Shown: positions 58,001 through 64,000 of the stretch, one piece after another
How the letters are laid out: each line of letters starts with the position of its first letter
Numbering within the stretch: the stretch's first letter is position 1
From: Batillaria attramentaria
Lineage: Eukaryota > Mollusca > Gastropoda > Batillariidae
DNA: 64,000 nt
Reading direction: 5' to 3'
Assembly (NCBI GenBank): GCA_018292915.2
Contig: JACVVK020000056.1
Span: forward strand, 1,133,501-1,197,500
The notes under the pieces: model-generated
Told to the model about the DNA's origin: nothing
Databases searched by the model: none
Seen by the model: only the letters and a program-made list of their open reading frames with translations
Program-made: the position numbers and the translations under genes

Positions 58001-58519
58001 CAGTTAATCCATCAGTCAATCCACTCACTCACTCACTCACTCACTCACTCAGGGGCCTTACCAGTTCGGATAGTGGCAGTCCTTGTCAAAGTAGATGGCG
58101 CTGCCGTTGAGGGTGTAAGGGTTAGCGTTGATATCGGCAACAGACGACATGTACATATACAGCCAGTTGGGCTGGATGTAGAAGGAGGCTGAGTCGTTCA
58201 TCTTCTGCAGGATGTAGCTGTAGAAGAAGGCTCTGTTGAGCGCCATGTTGTGCAGGTGGATCAGCGCCGTCCGGTTCTTGTACCAGATCCGGTTCAAGAG
58301 CTGGTTGTAGACCGGAAGTTGGGACACGGCATCCGGTCTGAGGACAAGCTCCTCTTTGGATTTGGCATGGCAGTTCTGGCCGTTGACGGTGGAGAAATGT
58401 TGGTCCACTTCATCGTACTGGTCATACCACATCCACGAATACTTGCTTTGGCACATCACTACTCCCCAGAAAGCTAGCAGCACAGATGCAGCGACGATCC
58501 ATCGCAACGAGGACGACAT
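38692..58519 (-). CDS. Gene B: double Cache-EGF, GPR158-ectodomain-like surface protein, 13 exons, 956 aa
   Basis: Exons: 58519-58062, 55710-55432, 54419-54213, 49279-49153, 48172-48007, 45332-45060, 44621-44353, 44000-43818, 43173-42856, 42135-41930, 41103-40986, 40077-39923, 38803-38692 (2871 nt with stop). Same architecture as gene A: signal peptide ending near VVMCQ (about 24); first Cache-like/EGF-like unit (25-412); linker with SRRKR, predicted cut after residue 586; second unit (594-920); hydrophobic C-terminal tail. Exon lengths equal those of gene A except exons 1, 6 and 7, each differing by six bases. Inferred function as for gene A: extracellular ligand or partner binding at the cell surface, without a 7TM module. 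The gene lies about 4 kb upstream of gene A in the same strand, a tandem duplication. A 2.1 kb TIR unit starts 145 bp upstream of its start codon. Confidence 0.85.
39359..39534 (-). mobile_element. tRNA-derived SINE (family 1) with 14 bp target duplication
   Basis: TGTTCAGCCAACAA at 39345-39358 and 39535-39548. Intron 12 of gene B. Confidence 0.9.
39923..40077 (-). CDS. Gene B exon 12: second EGF-like module
   Basis: Phase 0 entry, phase 2 exit (AGCAG|GTAATA). Protein identical by eye to gene A exon 12 over the shared track (RGSYKCACRQGF, ESEYEKKIRG). Confidence 0.9.
40693..40755. repeat. (GT)n microsatellite
   Basis: Followed by T-, G- and TTG-rich low-complexity sequence to about 40910; intron 11 of gene B. 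Confidence 0.95.
40986..41103 (-). CDS. Gene B exon 11: end of second Cache-like domain
   Basis: Phase 2 entry, phase 0 exit (ACG|GTAAAG). Encodes GVVTVDVPLNLLEINPC. Nucleotides almost identical to gene A exon 11, and identity extends several bases into the intron on the acceptor side (ACACACGTCAT). Confidence 0.9.
41560..41908 (+). repeat. Dispersed repeat with (ATTG)n/(ATTC)n start
   Basis: Homologous to 23828-24140 over about 300 bases. It ends about 20 bases from the exon 10 donor of gene B. Confidence 0.65.
41930..42135 (-). CDS. Gene B exon 10: core of second Cache-like domain
   Basis: Phase 0 entry, phase 2 exit (TTTAA|GTAAGT). Encodes YSAGYWTRPRFKCDG and WVVTYVTPFFG. Clearly diverged from gene A in its first 30 codons. 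Confidence 0.9.
42525..42660 (-). repeat. (ACTA)n array with dispersed-repeat head
   Basis: GCGCGGCGTAAAGCCCTAAC then tandem ACTA/ACTAA units. A fragment of the same (GTTA)n-type family in reverse. Confidence 0.6.
42856..43173 (-). CDS. Gene B exon 9: N-terminal part of second Cache-like domain
   Basis: Phase 0 to 0, 318 nt. Encodes HVFGEVIANVMGNFKIYS and FFGPWAYRKDGGYYAID. Near identity with gene A over about 42920-43155, divergence at the 3' end (MKGRWATNFFGLETYK against SKGRWATNRHGLEKYK). Confidence 0.9.
43549..43667. repeat. (TAG)n array with GGT/GGC core
   Basis: Trinucleotide array in intron 8 of gene B. Confidence 0.95.
43818..44000 (-). CDS. Gene B exon 8: start of second unit
   Basis: Phase 0 to 0, 183 nt. 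Encodes AFNRMMRIFRQKDTVN and ARTALRLSHFLNNFLQ. The extra cysteine of gene A (HFLCNF) is Asn here. Confidence 0.9.
44140..44215 (-). repeat. Fragment of the (GTTA)n-type dispersed repeat
   Basis: TAGCCGCGAAGTAGTCTTTG and GGCGTTAAGCCCTAACTAAC; inverted relative to 23828-24140. TTC and TTG repeats flank it. Confidence 0.55.
44353..44621 (-). CDS. Gene B exon 7: linker with furin-type site
   Basis: Phase 1 entry, phase 0 exit (CAG|GTTAGA). Encodes VPYGMHHAVESVHDKRP, a K/P/G-rich stretch and YSRRKR-ASVFDEQ. The RRKR site is conserved with gene A although the sequence before it is not. Confidence 0.85.
45060..45332 (-). CDS. Gene B exon 6: linker between the two units
   Basis: Phase 1 to 1, 273 nt (279 in gene A). 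The acceptor lies in a poly-T tract (poly-A at about 45334-45355 on the plus strand). Encodes VRQVLP, GVSIVGG, HIRSTNES and DAIWSLQHG. Confidence 0.85.
45770..46021 (+). mobile_element. 5'-truncated LINE 3' end
   Basis: A 3' UTR-like segment ends with AATAAAGGA and a (TTGTCA)n tail, a typical non-LTR end. No ORF remains. It abuts the candidate signal-peptide exon. Confidence 0.5.
46026..46103 (-). other. Candidate alternative first exon encoding a signal peptide
   Basis: ATG at 46103-46101 in good context (CCAAAATGG) opens MAPYTGLLLFSAVLLLTVTFATC, a very typical signal peptide, then stops soon after. It lies in intron 5 of gene B on the gene strand, just upstream of exon 6. A weak donor (ACCT|GTTTGC) would join in phase 1 to exon 6 and give a protein containing only the linker and second unit. 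No counterpart was seen in gene A. It could also be chance. Confidence 0.3.
47126..47178 (+). mobile_element. SINE (family 1), 3' end fragment
   Basis: Only GTGGTGGAAAAGGACGTTAA and the (ACCC)n tail. Confidence 0.7.
47356..47528 (-). mobile_element. tRNA-derived SINE (family 1) in a duplicated block
   Basis: Together with its left flank (from about 47270) it matches 50886-51150. A poly-G run replaces the usual (GGGT)n tail. Confidence 0.85.
47899..47927 (-). pseudogene. Remnant of exon 5 end with a splice donor
   Basis: A second copy of the last bases of exon 5 and its donor (29 bp, matching the sequence around 48003-48031) directly beside the left edge of the near-identical tract at 47928-48175. 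It looks like the stump of the original exon 5 left when a gene A-like tract replaced or was inserted beside it. Confidence 0.65.
48007..48172 (-). CDS. Gene B exon 5: first EGF-like module
   Basis: Phase 0 entry, phase 1 exit (GACT|GTAAGT). One base differs from gene A over the 248 bp that include this exon and about 80 bases of intron, changing GFKRGG to GFRRGG. Confidence 0.9.
48690..48810. repeat. (GCAC)n and (GACA)n microsatellite
   Basis: GCAC/CGCA units to 48737 followed by GACA and GA units to about 48806. Confidence 0.9.
49153..49279 (-). CDS. Gene B exon 4: end of first Cache-like domain
   Basis: Phase 2 entry, phase 0 exit (AAT|GTAAGC). Encodes IVGVIVMDTEFKQTDFNACD. (GA)n repeats at 48992-49022 and 49105-49132 lie just beyond the donor. 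Confidence 0.9.
49452..49527. repeat. (GT)n microsatellite
   Basis: Perfect GT run in intron 3 of gene B. Confidence 0.95.
49852..49958 (+). mobile_element. SINE (family 1), headless fragment
   Basis: Body and tail present (GGGGCCAGATATTTGTGCTG to ACCCACCTACCC), tRNA-like head absent. Weak tRNA-like sequence lies upstream at about 49620-49680. Confidence 0.7.
50724..50807. repeat. (GGT)n-(GT)n microsatellite
   Basis: GGT units joined to GT units, intron 3 of gene B. Confidence 0.95.
50886..51150 (-). repeat. Duplicated block with SINE, partner of 47270-47528
   Basis: The flank (TCTCTCTCTAAAAATGTATA, GTAAGTGGGAAAAGGACAGA, ACACGTAAAAGTGTCC) and the SINE itself are both shared, so this is a copy of a segment, not an independent SINE insertion. 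The SINE part is about 50990-51150. Confidence 0.8.
51588..51624 (+). promoter_or_regulatory. Possible TATA-type core promoter
   Basis: TATAAAAG at 51588-51595 is followed by TCAGTTT about 33 bases downstream, a spacing normal for TATA and initiator. No recognised gene follows on the plus strand; it may belong to an old mobile element. Weak call. Confidence 0.25.
51909..52040 (+). mobile_element. Highly degenerate SINE (family 1)
   Basis: Order of motifs is kept (GAGCGTTGG, ATGCTTGGG, GTGAGTTC, TTTGTGCTGG, CCCGTCTTCGATATCACC) with many changes; an old copy. Confidence 0.6.
52219..52287. repeat. Poly-C to poly-A tract
   Basis: About 38 C-rich bases with single A breaks followed by about 30 A-rich bases. 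Confidence 0.9.
52670..52747. repeat. (GT)n microsatellite
   Basis: Perfect GT run followed by ATT and TAG repeats at 52818-52860. Confidence 0.95.
52872..53032 (-). mobile_element. tRNA-like SINE related to family 2
   Basis: On the minus strand: AGCCGCGGTGGCTCAGTTAG, an A-box-like start, and GTGGGTTCGAGCCCG, a B box. The tail differs from 33405-33735. Confidence 0.55.
53640..53800 (+). mobile_element. Possible LINE 3' end
   Basis: TTAAAAGCCCCCTGGGCTCA, AATAAAAATC and a short CTTCTTGGCAATCTTC tail resemble a non-LTR end. The hydrophobic ORF at 53501-53758 is not recognised as a protein. Confidence 0.35.
53976..54118 (+). mobile_element. SINE (family 1), 5' truncated
   Basis: Starts within the head (ATGCTCGGGT) right after a (TTC)n/(CTTT)n tract; tail complete. 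About 95 bases from exon 3 of gene B. Confidence 0.85.
54213..54419 (-). CDS. Gene B exon 3: first Cache-like domain, core
   Basis: Phase 2 to 2, 207 nt as in gene A. Encodes FTKDEFEAYPFFGPSS, VVWTQPYFDCG and WVVSAVSP. Confidence 0.9.
54971..55023. repeat. (GT)n microsatellite
   Basis: Joins directly to the family 2 SINE end. Confidence 0.95.
55025..55325 (-). mobile_element. tRNA-like SINE (family 2), long form
   Basis: Second full copy, matching 33405-33735 along its length (GGGCTCGAACCCACGTTTCA, GACGGCCGTTCAGTAGCGCA). Intron 2 of gene B, whereas the gene A copy is in intron 1. Confidence 0.7.
55432..55710 (-). CDS. Gene B exon 2: first Cache-like domain, N-terminal part
   Basis: Phase 2 to 2, 279 nt. 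Encodes LPLFGPKAWRWDDW and FTYYVGIKYSNETGK; changes from gene A cluster in the centre (REPTRRTAAVADLGAGRS). Confidence 0.9.
55961..56126 (+). mobile_element. SINE (family 1), diverged
   Basis: Preceded by (TTC)n. Head carries an extra base in the anticodon-like region and a damaged B box. Confidence 0.75.
56169..56385 (-). mobile_element. Old SINE (family 1) with duplicated head
   Basis: Head motifs occur twice (CACGACCCGAACATT near 56277 and CACGACCCGAGCATT near 56327), so the tRNA-like part is partly duplicated; heavily mutated. Confidence 0.6.
56390..58060. other. Intron 1 of gene B, remaining part
   Basis: Contains G-tracts at 56685-56730, a poly-C run at 57470-57485, a poly-A run at about 57573-57597 and (CAAT)n/(AATC)n stretches at 57615-57640 and 57970-58050. 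No coding sequence recognised. Confidence 0.5.
58062..58519 (-). CDS. Gene B exon 1: signal peptide and first unit start
   Basis: Start at 58519-58517, the only Met before the signal peptide (RWIVAASVLLAFWGVVMCQ). Phase 2 exit (AACTG|GTAAGG). Encodes YSWMWYDQYDE and NWLYMYMSSVADINAN, closely parallel to gene A. Confidence 0.9.
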
Positions 58520-58663
58520 TTTGAATTGATACTGTCAAATTTCCAGACACATATACAAACACACAGCTGCAGATTCAACTAGCATAAATTTCAGTTTGGG
58601 TAATCCTACAAACCTGCAAAAACAGACCAAGAAATAATGATAACAAGATGGCCACCAGCCCAA

Positions 58664-58724
58664 TATGTTGTTTCCATTTGATCACCTGCTATCGTCACGG
58701 TCGTTCTTTTGTAATGCCATGTAT

Positions 58725-58779
<55 letters not shown>

Positions 58780-60730
58780 CTCTCTCTCTCTCTCTCTCTG
58801 AATGGAAACAACTGACCGGGCTGTCACACCGATCTTGTTTTTGGAAGAGAGATGTCAAGTTGTATTCTTTGAAATCTATGACGTTTTTCCTCACTGGGAT
58901 GACGCATAATACATTTGGCGTAATAACTTTGATACAGTTCTTGCAATGAAAGCAGGCCCATGAAAATTGAAGTGTTGCTGCTGCGTGCGCAGTGTAAAGA
59001 TCGAATTAATACCGACCCAATATGTTTAACAGACAAGTCTGCGCGGCGAACGTTTTCTAACTATGTGTTATGTCAGACATACACACGCGCGCGCGCACAC
59101 ACTCACACGCACGCACGCACGCGCACACGCACACACACACACAGACTCGCGCGAGCCGCGTTTGTGCTCCATTGAGACCTATGTGGTGTTCTCTCACTCT
59201 ACTATGCTATTGAGTGAGAGTCAGTGGGAAAAACAAAGCACACTACATCAATGAAACTCCCGCTTTCCCCGTCTACACTAATAGAGAACGTCCAAAAAGT
59301 GGAGACACATCCCCAAGAAATGCCAGTATCACGTCAATCAAACATGACGTCGGAAAAATGACGCTGATACTGCCTTTTGCGTCAGTGCGCGCGTGCCTTT
59401 TCTGCGATGGATCTGACCTGTTCAGTACGTAAGCAGCCCTGCACAGCGTTCTGGGTTCTTCTTCTTTCATGAATTTGTTCTCCGTGCATATTCTGTTCAT
59501 AAAGTATTGGAGTTGTATTCTGTTATATATCCCGTGTCTTCTCTGCGATTGCACGAAGATGGCGACATAATAGAAGTAAAATACACCACGTCTCCAAACA
59601 GAGGAATTCGGAAAGAAAGTGGCGAGACACCCCCAAGAAAAAACAGCATCACGTCAATCAAACATGACGCACTTACTTTACGTCAGTGCGCGTGCGTCTC
59701 TTCTTCGATGTTTGTGAGGCGTGTGGCTTGTAGAGGAAATGTGCTGTGAGTACAAATTTTCGAGTCAACTGACGATAAGGGCTGCAGTGAATTTTTCTAC
59801 TTTTTTGTATATTTTTTATGGCACCCCAGGCTCATTATCTATGTATAGTAGGAGCGATTTTGAGATCTAAAGTGTGTTCACCAGCACTTTCATCAGGTAC
59901 GGCTTACGCCAAAAGTATAAAAGCGACAACCTCCAAAATTCACTTAGTTGAGAGTCCGTATTCATGCTATCGATGTCCAAAAATGGAGTGGTTTAGGTAA
60001 ATATTACGCCTTTAATCGCCAGAAAGCCATTTTTTTTCTGAAAAGGGTGATAACTCGCAAATCATGTGTGCAATCGTACCTGGATCGGGCCTTCTATTCA
60101 ACAATCTTGATTCTTTTAGAAACCCCAAATTTGCAATCGATCGGTTCAGTATTTTCGGAGAAATAATCATCTGAACTGGGTTCACATGCAATGTCAACTC
60201 AGGCTCGGTTTACATGAAAACTATAAGAGCGACCATTTTCTAGTAGTGACTCTGTTCAGAGTCCGTATTCAAGCTATCTACTGCCAAAAAAATTGAGTGA
60301 TTTAAATAAATATTACGCCTGTACACGAAAGAAACCAACTTGTCTCAAAAGGGCGATAACTCCCAAATCACTTAAGCAATCATCACACGCTTCAATCTTC
60401 TAATGTAACATTTTGATATATTTGGATACCCCAAATTTGAAGCCATTCGGTTGAGTATTTTCGAAGAAACGGGCCTGGACACAATTCACACACACACGCA
60501 CACACATCCGCACAGACGGCACTCACTGAGGAGGAGAAGTGCGTTCGGAACATCATACGCGTCAGCATCGGAGACGCACGCTTCTTACGTCATTGTCAGA
60601 GTTACACTTGCAAAATCGTCTCTGCGGGAGATCGGCAGTGACGTGCGTTTGTACCACAGATGCTTGCCTATGAACGTGGAAATTTTAGCCCGTCCTATTA
60701 TGTTGTTTCCATTACTATGGAAACAACATA
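58664..60730. mobile_element. 2.1 kb TIR unit, copy 3, upstream of gene B
   Basis: Same ends (TATGTTGTTTCCAT and ATGGAAACAACATA), same (CA)n-(CT)n near the start (58726-58799), same internal near-repeats as copy 1. Begins 145 bp upstream of the gene B start codon, so it occupies the likely promoter or 5' UTR region. Contains CRE-like TGACGTCG (about 59344) and TTACGTCA (about 60585) sites. Confidence 0.75.
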
Positions 60731-62404
60731 ATAAAAAAATAGAAATTTAGATTTTCTTGCAAATAAGTGTAACCGTGTACAGGTAAGGGACGCAACGCAG
60801 AAGTCGCTTTACTTGTGTGTTGGTTTTATGTGACACTCAGGAAAACAAACAAAAACAAAAAAAACAACTAAAGGAAAAACCTAAAGGAAAAACAGTGCCT
60901 GAAAAGACAAAACAAAAATAATAAGTAACAACATCATAAAACTCAATCAGCGAATGACTGACCGACCATGGCATAATACAGACACAAACTATTACTCTAA
61001 AACGGTACACGTCGTGACCAGACATAACAAAAGGTGAAACAAATCAACACAACTAGCGAATATAGCTAAAAGACTACAGAACACCTACTCAGGATCAATG
61101 GATGGATGAGTGTATCGAATTACAGTTAAAGTGCCGGCAGAATATAAACGATTAACCGGGCACAACGCCACTCAAAAGGTGAACAAAGGGGTGGATGGAC
61201 TAAGATGGCGGGTGGATTATATAACGTGCATCCGGTGACGCCATGTGACGTCACACGAGTCGCACAATGGACCGGAAAGGGGAAACGGCCACGTGGGGAG
61301 AAAAGGGAAAGTGACGGCCTAGCCAACAAAGAAAAGGTAGCAATGAATAAAAATACGTTCGTGTACTAGTCAGACTAGGAGCAAGAACATTCTACACATA
61401 AAATCAGATCAATAAAACAGATCAAACTGACAAACAATAATAATAAATCATACAAAACATGCGGCTTGCCCTTACTACACTGTCCTTACTGAGTTAGAGG
61501 CCAGGGTAAATTCTGACAGAACTGGTTGAGAAATTAGAATATTTACAGAGCCTGGTCTGAATACCAGTGACAGGAAACAAGGGAAGTTCTACGGTGATTA
61601 CCCGCAGAGAATTACAAAACTAAAAGAATACTACAAAACTGCGATGGGCAAAACCAGCCCGCATGATACAAACACGGCAATCAAACTCCTAGATGCATAT
61701 CAATCACATATAAAGCAAAACTACAAGTATACTTACAGAGTGAGAACGTGTGATGGCAGAATACAAACGTGTCTCTCCTACGAGTGTGGCTCGACAAAGA
61801 AAATAACGAAAACAGCAACTAAACTGGCAACGAAAACAGCAAACTAAACTGGCGACGTCCTCCCTGGCCACGTACACTCGAACTGAAAGACACATGGCCA
61901 GGGGACTAATCGGCTTATATAGGCGGGGCCCGGGCTGCAAAGGAAGCGGCTACCCCCGGCCCTAGGGAAGGCCTGGGGCGACGGGGGAAAGAGGGTAGAT
62001 TTGTGTTTCGGTCGGTTGATCACAGATTGCAGCCGATCTACTACGCCTAGGCCGATCGGGTTTAAACCGAATGAAACTTCAAGGAAAGGGCTTTTAAGGG
62101 ATGTAGGCAGACGGCCTGATACCATCTCCGACTGGCTGACAGTTTCGCAAGAGCGGTTACCAGCGGGTCCACCGCTGCAGGCATCAAGTTTTCAACTTTT
62201 CAAAACATGCTCTTTGCTCGACGAAGAAAAATTGCCGTGTCTAATAGCCAAACCATTATTTTTGACGTCGCCGGTTTTTTTTTTTTTTTTTTTTTGACGG
62301 TTTCCATTGACAACTATTGTGAATGCAGTAAAAGCCAAACTATCAGCACCGGGTGTTTGTAATGTTTCTGTTCACAGTTTCAGTGGGCGTCTCTTTGTCA
62401 GAAT

Positions 62405-62500
62405 GAGTGTGGTTAGTTTAGCTAGTTAGTTAGTTAGGGCTTAACGCCGCGCAAGCAACAAAGACTAATTCGCGGCTAAGTAAAAGTTTGCCTCTGCAGG
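62405..62500 (+). repeat. Fragment of the (GTTA)n-type dispersed repeat
   Basis: TTAGTTAGTTAGGGCTTAAC, GCCGCGCAAGCAACAAAGAC and AATTCGCGGCTAA; same family as 23828-24140. Confidence 0.6.
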
Positions 62501-62697
62501 TCGTTAAAAGGGTAAAAAGCTATTCCGTAAAACAAAATGTTAACACACCAACCCACCCAACAACAAAACAACAACAACAACAGCAATAATAATAAAAAAA
62601 ACCCTGTCAGGTCCAAATGAGATAAACATGTTCATCAAAAATCTCGAAGCGAGGTAGGTCAAAGAAAGTCCATATTGCATGAGAGACAATGAGTGTG

Positions 62698-62698
62698 G

Positions 62699-62783
<85 letters not shown>

Positions 62784-62798
62784 TGTCTGTCTGTCTGT
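62698..62798. repeat. (GA)n-(GT)n microsatellite
   Basis: GA run joined to GT run and a short GTCT run. Confidence 0.95.
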
Positions 62799-63851
62799 AG
62801 CGTATAAATGAATGGACTTGGCTTTGTGAGTGTTTTCTGTTTCTCTTTTTCAAATAATGTTCTTGTGATCTCGTGGTGGCGAAAAATATCCCCATCGGGT
62901 TTAACAAGGTATTTTGAATTTGAATGTAAAGACGTTTTAGTTCAAAAGTAACATTTCTACATAAAGACTTCCCGGATCACCTGTTGTTGTTTAAGTGTGT
63001 TTAAGTGTGTGTGGGCGAGAACACGTAAGTGTCTTTCTGGCTCTGTATACAATTTCCTTTAGTTGGTTTCAAAACGAGATAAACTGTCATACCAGAAGTG
63101 CGAAGTTATTCTCTTCGATCTATTTTGTAATTTGTGACTACAATCAACTAATCAAAATAACTATTAAAATTATTTCTTTTCTTTTTTATTCATGAAACAC
63201 ATTTCAGCAAGTACTGGTACTTAAGACAAAACACTCGTGGAGCTGTATTTTGTCTTAATTTTCCATTCCGGACTGCTTTAATTCTAAGTCACAGTATACA
63301 TACACAGGCTTTTTTTTTTTTTTTTTTTTTTCTTTCTTTTTTTTTTTTTTCCTTTCGCTCGGGTGGATGCTGCATGACCTGGGCATTTTCCTCGCATGGA
63401 TGACCGCGAACCCCTACTGCGCAGAGCCATTGTCCACCAAACGACAACAAATATCTACTGCGCAGCACAAAAACTAGAATCCAGACTTACATGTTTTCGT
63501 GGAATAAGTTCAGAGAGACAGAATAAGTGTCCCGGCATGTAGAATAATGCTGAGGAAGTATAATATTCTGAGAAGAAATGAAAGAAAAAAAAGGAAAAAA
63601 AGAAAAAAGAAAAAGAAAACATAACCGTACTTACCCAAGCCTCACCGGAGTAGCCTTTGCCTGGTGTTCTGGCGCAGGTCATTGACCTTTCCACCCCTAG
63701 TAGAGGGGGCGACTGCTGTGCAGTTCCTCTCGCAGTCTCGCTCGTGGCCGGTAGCCAATCGGCGGAAGCCGGGTAGGTGACGGGGGTTAATAACAGAGTG
63801 GTGGGGGGGGGGGGTTGTGGCGGAGGGTAGGGGAAGGGTGTTTTTGTTGTT

Positions 63852-63854
<3 letters not shown>

Positions 63855-63893
<39 letters not shown>
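63855..63893. repeat. (GT)n microsatellite
   Basis: Perfect GT run near the window end. Confidence 0.95.
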
Positions 63894-63897
<4 letters not shown>

Positions 63898-64000
63898 TGC
63901 GATGGTGGTAAGGTACAAAACAGTCTGACTGCCTTACCTGCGCCGAGGCTGCTACAGTAAGGCGTCTCGCACTTAAGGAAGGAAAAACGAAACACATTTG

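Larger units (their letters stand above)
60731..64000. other. Upstream flank of gene B, no gene recognised
   Basis: Includes a TATATA sequence near 61916 before a GC-rich stretch, a dispersed-repeat fragment at 62405-62500, (GA)n-(GT)n at 62698-62798, T-rich runs at 62275-62295 and 63309-63352, and (GT)n at 63855-63893. ORFs here are short or repeat-derived. The flank ends at the window edge, where a further gene could begin. Confidence 0.5.

Noticed and set aside
61900..61930. TATATA sequence as promoter of an LTR element
   Set aside because: No paired long terminal repeats, primer-binding site or gag-pol frame were found around it.

Overview
The window is eukaryotic genomic DNA, most probably from a mollusc and likely a gastropod. 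The signs are GT-AG introns, very dense (CA)n/(GT)n and trinucleotide microsatellites, more than twenty copies of a tRNA-derived SINE, and CR1/L2-like and RTE-like non-LTR retrotransposons. The taxon is inferred from general character, not from a diagnostic gene.

The main content is a pair of tandem paralogous genes on the minus strand. Gene A runs from 34721 down to 12735 and encodes 954 aa. Gene B runs from 58519 down to 38692 and encodes 956 aa. Each was rebuilt here from 13 coding exons. All splice sites are GT-AG, all phases agree, and 11 of the 13 exon lengths match between the copies except for small codon-sized changes in exons 1, 6 and 7. The protein has a signal peptide, a first Cache-like plus EGF-like unit (exons 1-5), a fast-evolving linker ending in an RRKR furin-type site (exons 6-7), a second Cache-like plus EGF-like unit (exons 8-12), and a short last exon ending in a hydrophobic tail and stop. 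The second unit resembles the ectodomain of the GPR158/GPR179 (metabotropic glycine receptor) family. No seven-transmembrane region follows, and the tail looks like a GPI-anchor signal. These therefore look like 7TM-less, doubled, surface-anchored relatives of the GPR158 ectodomain.

Layout. 199-8704: an 8.5 kb structure with imperfect inverted arms of about 1.2 kb, holding a broken CR1/L2-like LINE whose ORF1 carries a 2A-like motif (1870-6396). 8705-12700: microsatellites, SINEs and a MITE nested in a SINE. 12735-34721: gene A, whose introns hold a TA-flanked TIR element (14289-15312), an intact RTE-type LINE (ORF 18035-21043) nested in a SINE tail, and two tandem 1.8-2.1 kb TIR units (24643-28550). 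34722-38690: intergenic SINEs, polypyrimidine tracts and CA arrays. 38692-58519: gene B, with a gene-conversion-like tract at exon 5, a candidate alternative signal-peptide exon near 46.1 kb, and more SINEs. 58664-60730: a third 2.1 kb TIR unit, starting 145 bp upstream of the gene B start codon. 60731-64000: no recognised gene.

The two genes and their repeats share a history. They are tandem duplicates with patchy nucleotide identity, including one near-identical 248 bp tract that crosses an exon-intron border, and the same mobile families have repeatedly landed in their introns and flanks.
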